A DNA stretch of 64,000 nt, taken from positions 57,501 through 121,500 of the forward strand of contig JAXCGZ010022673.1 of assembly GCA_037179515.1 (NCBI GenBank), in the 5' to 3' direction. The first letter of the stretch is position 1; the number at the start of each line of letters is the position of its first letter. A model generated the notes under the pieces. It was given only the letters and a program-made list of their open reading frames with translations, ran no database searches and had not been told where the DNA came from. Position numbers and translations under genes: made by a program. The DNA is from Halocaridina rubra (taxonomy: Eukaryota > Arthropoda > Malacostraca > Decapoda > Atyidae). This document shows, in pieces, positions 57,960-64,000 of the stretch.

Positions 57960-60900
57960 TGAAGGTAATTATCTAATTGTGCTTACGGGAAAGAGCCCCA
58001 AGCTTTTAACTTCCCGTCTCCTAATTGGTTCCATTTTTTACTTAGTGATACTTATCATACTTGTCCTTAAAACTATGGACTGAGTTAGCATTTACTACCT
58101 CCTCGCTTGGCGAATTCTTATTATCAACTACTCTTGCACTAAAAAAATACTTCCTTACATCCTGCAAAGAAGTTTTCTTATGAAGCTACAAATATATGAC
58201 CTCTAGTTCTAGTGCCAGCCATATCAAAATATCGATCCCTATCCACTCTGTCATAACCATGAAGGAATTTAAAAACTGTCACCATATCTCCCTCAATCTT
58301 CTAGCTTCGGGTGATGGTAAGTCTAATTCCCTCAGCCTCTCATCATAACTGAGATTGCCTATTTCTGGCACCAGTTTCGTGGCATGTCTTTGAACTTTTT
58401 CCATCTTGAATACGTGCCTTCTCAAGTGCGGATTCCAAAATGGGGCTGGATATTCAAGCTTTGGCCTCACAAAGGTTACATAAATATTTCTGAACATTTC
58501 TTTGTCCATGTGCCTGAAGGCTACCCTTACATTTGATAAGAAAGCATATGCTGCCATTATTATGCCATTTATATGCATTTCTTGAGACAAATCGGCCAGC
58601 GTCTTTACTCCTAGATCTCTCTGATGCTCTTTCTCTTGGAGTTGTACTCCTGCCACCGAGTAGTCAAGCTTGGGCCTTCTTGCACTTGTACCCATTCTCA
58701 TTACCTTACATTTGAGAAGTATTGAATTTCATTAGCCACTCTTCTGACCACTCATGCAGACTATTTAGATCTTCCTGAAGTTCTCTACCATTGTTCTCGT
58801 TTCTTACTGTCTTCACAATCTTTGCATCATCTGCAAACATATTCATGAATGAATTTACAGACTCTGGTAGGTCATTTAAATATACAAGGAACAAAAGTGA
58901 TCATAAAACTGAACCCTGTGGAACTCCACTACTAACTCTTCTCCATTCAGACACTGAGTGTCTTACTCTAACCATCTGTTCCCTTCCTTCTAAGTAAGTT
59001 TTTATCCATTACAAGACATTTCCACCTATTCTTGCCATTGTTTGCAACTTCTTAATAAGTCTCTAATGTGGGACAGTGTCAAATGCTTTCTGGAAGTCTA
59101 GGAATATGCAATCTGCCCAGCCCTCTCTTTCCTGTAAGATTCGGCTTACCACATCATAAAATTCTAATAAGTTTGTTACTCTTGATCTACCTTCTCTGAA
59201 GCCACATTGTCTCATGGACAAAAAGCTGAAGGATTCCAAGTGAAGAGAGATATGTTTCCTTAGTAGTTTCTCCATAACTTTGCAAACCATGCTGGTCAAG
59301 GGAACAGGTCTATAGTTTAGAGCCGTATCCCTCCTTCCCTTTTTGAAGATAGGTATCACATTTTGCTTGTTTCCAGCATCTTGGAATCTCCCCTGACTCC
59401 AGCGACTTTTTAAATATGATGCTTAGTGCCGCTGATATTGAATTTGCCTATTTTTTAAGTACATGAAGGGATATATCACCAGGACTTGTAGCTTTAAGGA
59501 CATCTAACTCCATAAGCGCTTTGCATACCTCTGTGGCTGAAAGGATGATGTTCTCTAATACCGGCCCATGAGTTTCTATCTCTGTAATCTGAGGGGGTGG
59601 GGTATTTTCTACTGTAAATACTGACTGAAACACCTTGTTCAATTCTTGGTAGATCTCTTCATCCGTCTCAGTGATGCTTCCATCTGCTCTCTAAAGCTTT
59701 AAAACTTGTTCATTTACCTTCAGTCAGTTTTCCTCTGATTAAGCTGTGGAAAAGTTTGGGATTTTCTTTAGCCTTCCTGGTGATGAACCTTTCATAGTTT
59801 CTCTCTGCCTCTCTTCTTTTATTTAGGTAGTCATTTCTTCTTCTTTTATTTCTTCAACCTGAATCCTTTCACTTATGAGCAGTGATACCCCTCTACCAGT
59901 TCTCTCAGATCTTACAACCCTTAATATTCTGAAGCCCGTAGGAAAAACTGTGACACTGTTTAAGTCCTCACTGAACTTAGCCTCTGTAACTGCTATTATA
60001 TCTGCCTTACTGTTGTGAAACCTATCTTTTAATTCTACTGCCTTACCAGCTAATCCATCAGCAGTTGGGCTGCATGTTCGAGTTTTGGCCTCACATAGGT
60101 TACATAAATATTTCTGAACATTTCCTTGTCCATGTGCCTGAAGGCTACCCTTACATTTGATAAGAATGCATATGCTGCCCTTACTATGCCATTTATATGT
60201 ATAACAATCTAAATGAGGCCCCGTCCCATGATCTTCTGTCATTATCTTCTTTATCTCCCCTTTGTCTGAAAGAACTCTCTGAAATGACAATTTTTCTTCT
60301 CTTCTTCATTTCTTTCCTCAGTTAACCTTCTAGTCTCTTGCAACAAGTTTTTGATCCTTTCTATTTCTCCCTGTGTTCTTTATCATCTAATGAAACTTTT
60401 TAGAATTATTGAAGGTCTTTTAGTTTTTTCCATATCAAAGGTTACTTTTGTTGGTCTTTACTTTCTCTCCCTAGAATATTTACCTATTTGGTGAATGCTT
60501 ACAATATCCTCAGGACCACAAACTACTCCAAGCTTTCTTATCAGGTCTTAAATCCTAGCTTTATTTTCTTCAAGTCTCCCCTGCCATGTTGGCTACCGGG
60601 AGTCACTTATGCCCGAAAGTACCACTGTCTTCTCTTTATCAAGTTCCTGTTTAATCAGTGAATTTGCCCTTTCCATCACAACGTCTTTCATTTTTTTCTA
60701 TTACTGTTTCTTTATAGTCAATTGTTTGCATGTTTTCCAGTGCCACTGCCTTCACAGCTTCTTTCACTGCCAGATTCCCCTTTAGTGCATCAGCAAAGGA
60801 AGTTTTCATGGCTTCATGTTCCGTATTCAGCTCCTGAAAATTTTCTAAAGTGTTCGATGTTTTCCTTAATCTAGACATTCCAAAATACAATCTCGTCTCT

Positions 60901-61300
60901 CTCAGAAGCGAGCAGTGAACTGACATGTAATTCATTCAGGTTGTCATTCAGCTGTTTGTTGTTATCTTCTTGTTTAGAATTTCTGGTTTCTAGTTCACTC
61001 TTTTCCCCTTCCAGCTATTTTATTTGTATTTCTAGTTCTTTTCTCTCTGGCCCTTGTGCTTTATTTGCTTCCTCCATAAACCTTATTTCCTCTCTGACTG
61101 TTTCATTATCTTTCATTTCTCTATCCATATTCCGAATATGATCATCAAGGTTTGTAATCAGTGTCTCTAATTCCTTGACTTTCTGTTTCAATCTCCTATC
61201 AGCCACTCCTCCTCTACATCCCCCAGAGATCCTCTACCACCCCTCCCCTGACCATTGGATGGGGGTGTTAAGGACAGAGATGGCCTCATTTTAACGTTTT
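57960..61300 (-). mobile_element. LINE family A, copy 3, nearly full length but rearranged
   Basis: The minus strand contains, from its 5' side, ORF1 with a start at 61289 (MRPSLSLTPPSNGQGRGGRG), a coiled coil (RRLKQKVKELETLITNLDD) and an RRM-like core, followed by ORF2 pieces. Compared with copy 1 there is an internal deletion of about 0.8 kb joined near 59850 (endonuclease to linker), an insertion of about 140 bp of its own 3' coding sequence at 60065-60205, and many stops and shifts. RT pieces survive at 59359-59063 (FKKGRRDTALNYRPVPLTS, CIFLDFQKAFDTVPH) and the FADD box at about 58835. Confidence 0.85.
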
Positions 61301-61639
61301 CCGTTTCACAGAATATAGAGAGAAGAAGAAAATAGAGAGAGAACAGATTCCATTCAAGCTTCACACTGAATTTCTATATCTTCATATGAGTACTATTTAG
61401 TTACTCAGTTCATCTCTTTTCTGGTAACACACATCCTAACTTAAAATTTGACTTCGGTAATTTGAGAGAGAGAAAAAAAAATGCAAAAAAAAGTCCACTT
61501 GAAGGAAAATTCGAATTTGTATCTGAGGAGACACCCACCTGTTCCTGCTATATATTCTTCTTAACTGTTAAACTGGTCATCTCAGAAGGAAAAATATTAA
61601 TCACATGCTAACCAAGCTATGGATATAGAATATGACCAA
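61301..61639. other. Probable 5' UTR of LINE A copy 3
   Basis: Sequence between the LINE A ORF1 start and the gypsy remnant. It contains GA/AG-rich tracts but no ORF. Where the LINE begins is not clear. Confidence 0.35.
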
Positions 61640-63037
61640 ATATATATGGATATAGAATATGACCAAATAAATCTCTCTTCTCAAAAGACAAAGCTGAAAT
61701 ACTATGAAATACAGAACAAAAACATATTTGCAACTTGTGAGTAATAATAAATACCAATGAAAAAACACTCATAGAATCAAGGAATACAATTCGGCAGAGC
61801 CAGTGAAATTTTACATCACCCAATGGAATAATGACATGCCATTTAGCAAACTTAAGAGGAAAATGTAACTTATTAAAGGTTTGGCCTCCTAAGAGCTTCA
61901 ACTGTCCTACCAGATATTGTTTGTACGTTACTTGCTCTCCGAAAATTATTCTCACAAACTTAAATAAGACCCATATAAATGCTAAACTTTTACTCTAATA
62001 AAAGAGTAAAGCAATCTTCAACAACAATAATTTCTACAGAGTACTTCTTATTATTCTTATGATTAACAATAATAACTCTACAAATACCTAGCAGAATTTG
62101 CTTAATTTTATTCCAAACCAACATAACCTTATTTGTCTTTTGTACTTTCTCGGGAAATCTATCGGGAAAAGTGTACATAACAGAACCAGTATCAGTTTGA
62201 AAGGAAAGTTTTTTTTTTGCCATCAATGAGTGTATTACACTTTATATCTTTCCTCTCATTTGTCTCGCCTAAAGTATTAGTACAGTTTACAGATGACAAA
62301 CAGCTAATTCCATGATTAATTTGGCAGTCATTTGGATTCTAAATTTTACTTCTAGTACCAATTTTTACTCTACTGTCAAAAGCATTACGATATCTAAAAG
62401 CAAAATGATTCTCTTGATCACAATCGCTATAGTTCTTTATGTGTACCATTGCATTTTCAGGAAGTAAGACCTAATTATCCAGAGATGCATTTTTAACTGC
62501 TTTGCATATTGCAATGCACATTTCTAAGGTAAGATTCCTAACTATAAGCATTTCAGTTTGAACACTTGAAAATCTAACGCCCAACACTATAAGGTCTATT
62601 ATCACAGAATTTATACAATGATCACAATACCCTCAAGTTTTGATTAAAGTTCATAGATCAGAAACAAATTCAAATACTTCGCCTTCCCCTTGGCAACGAA
62701 TGTTGAAAAGAATCCTATTATAAGTATCATTAATTTCACCAATCACAAATTGTTCATATGTATCAATAAGCTCCTGAACAGTTCTAGACTCTTGGTTATT
62801 ACTGAACTGGAAACCACTATAGACTTTTAGAGCATCATCAACAAGGGAATGCAGAAAAAAAACTACCTGCACTCTATATGATTGGGCTTCAAGTTGAGCG
62901 AGAATGGCATAGGTTTGCCAATGCTGCTTAAAAAAAATCTTTCAATTATCTAGAATATTAAATCCTAGGCTAACCTGATGTGGGGGCCCTATACCAGGGA
63001 CAAGCCTAACTCTAGAGTGGTCCTCATCATCACACAT
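61640..63037 (-). pseudogene. Decayed Ty3/gypsy retrotransposon, gag and protease
   Basis: On the minus strand, the frame starting at ATG 63037 reads RVRLVPGIGPPHQVSL. After stops it continues VQVVFFLHSLVDDALKVYSG, YEQFVIGEINDTYNRILFN and LTLEMCIAICKAV, the capsid region of Mag-like gypsy elements. At 62226-61990 SFQTDTGSV carries a retropepsin-type DTG, followed by NHKNNKKYSVEIIVVE of the protease C-terminus. Near 61955 FGEQVTYKQYL may be the approach to RT. The RT, RNase H and integrase parts are missing and no LTR was recognised. Stops and frameshifts make it inactive. Confidence 0.7.
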
Positions 63038-63972
<935 letters not shown>

Positions 63973-64000
63973 TGATTCAACATATTTAATCTAACCTTGT

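Overview
The window is eukaryotic nuclear DNA. Genes are sparse and split by introns, and interspersed repeats and microsatellites take up most of the space. Very long (TA)n and (TTA)n arrays, jockey/CR1-like LINEs, a Penelope-like fragment, tRNA-headed SINEs and the gene content suggest an arthropod, most likely a decapod crustacean (shrimp, crab or crayfish). That assignment is inference from repeat style and protein similarity, not from a diagnostic marker.

Three host genes can be supported. CEP19 (plus strand, 4152-7137, three coding exons) is a ciliary-base protein. TRMT5 (minus strand, 13493-11813) is the tRNA m1G37 methyltransferase, here broken by one extra base near position 12287. 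A TMEM170 homolog (plus strand, 28810-30049, two coding exons in view) encodes a small ER/nuclear-envelope membrane protein. CEP19 and TRMT5 converge. The three show no functional link and are simply neighbours.

Layout. 1-3405: decayed LINE (family B) with an insertion. 4088-7219: CEP19. 9621-11570: TA array, family B tail, then an inverted-repeat Penelope-like element. 11813-13507: TRMT5. 14310-17963: Tigger-like MITE, hAT-like element and two roughly 500-bp foldback elements, one carrying a LINE (family A) fragment. 18430-23620: family B copy and a long decayed ORF of a multicopy invertebrate protein family, itself carrying a SINE. 25566-30468: CT/TA array, MITE and TMEM170. 31073-32923: TA arrays alternating with palindromic foldback units and a SINE. 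33478-40484: mostly unannotatable. 40485-43957: TA arrays with repeated spacers, a family B copy lacking RT, and a tRNA-SINE. 44341-48495: minisatellite and segmental duplication. 48805-53055: a MITE holding a foldback and a LINE A copy with a complete 966-residue endonuclease/RT ORF. 53842-56457: TTA arrays, Tigger transposase fragment, TA array. 56460-61300: two LINE A copies tail to tail with nested insertions. 61640-63037: decayed Ty3/gypsy gag-protease. 63876 to the end: TA array.

The most informative non-gene signals are (i) several foldback families, some sitting between (TA)n arrays, (ii) a head-to-head Penelope-like pair, (iii) a short retroposon with a perfect 13-bp target duplication, and (iv) a LINE copy carrying a displaced piece of its own 3' region. 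All coordinates of decayed repeats are estimates by eye.
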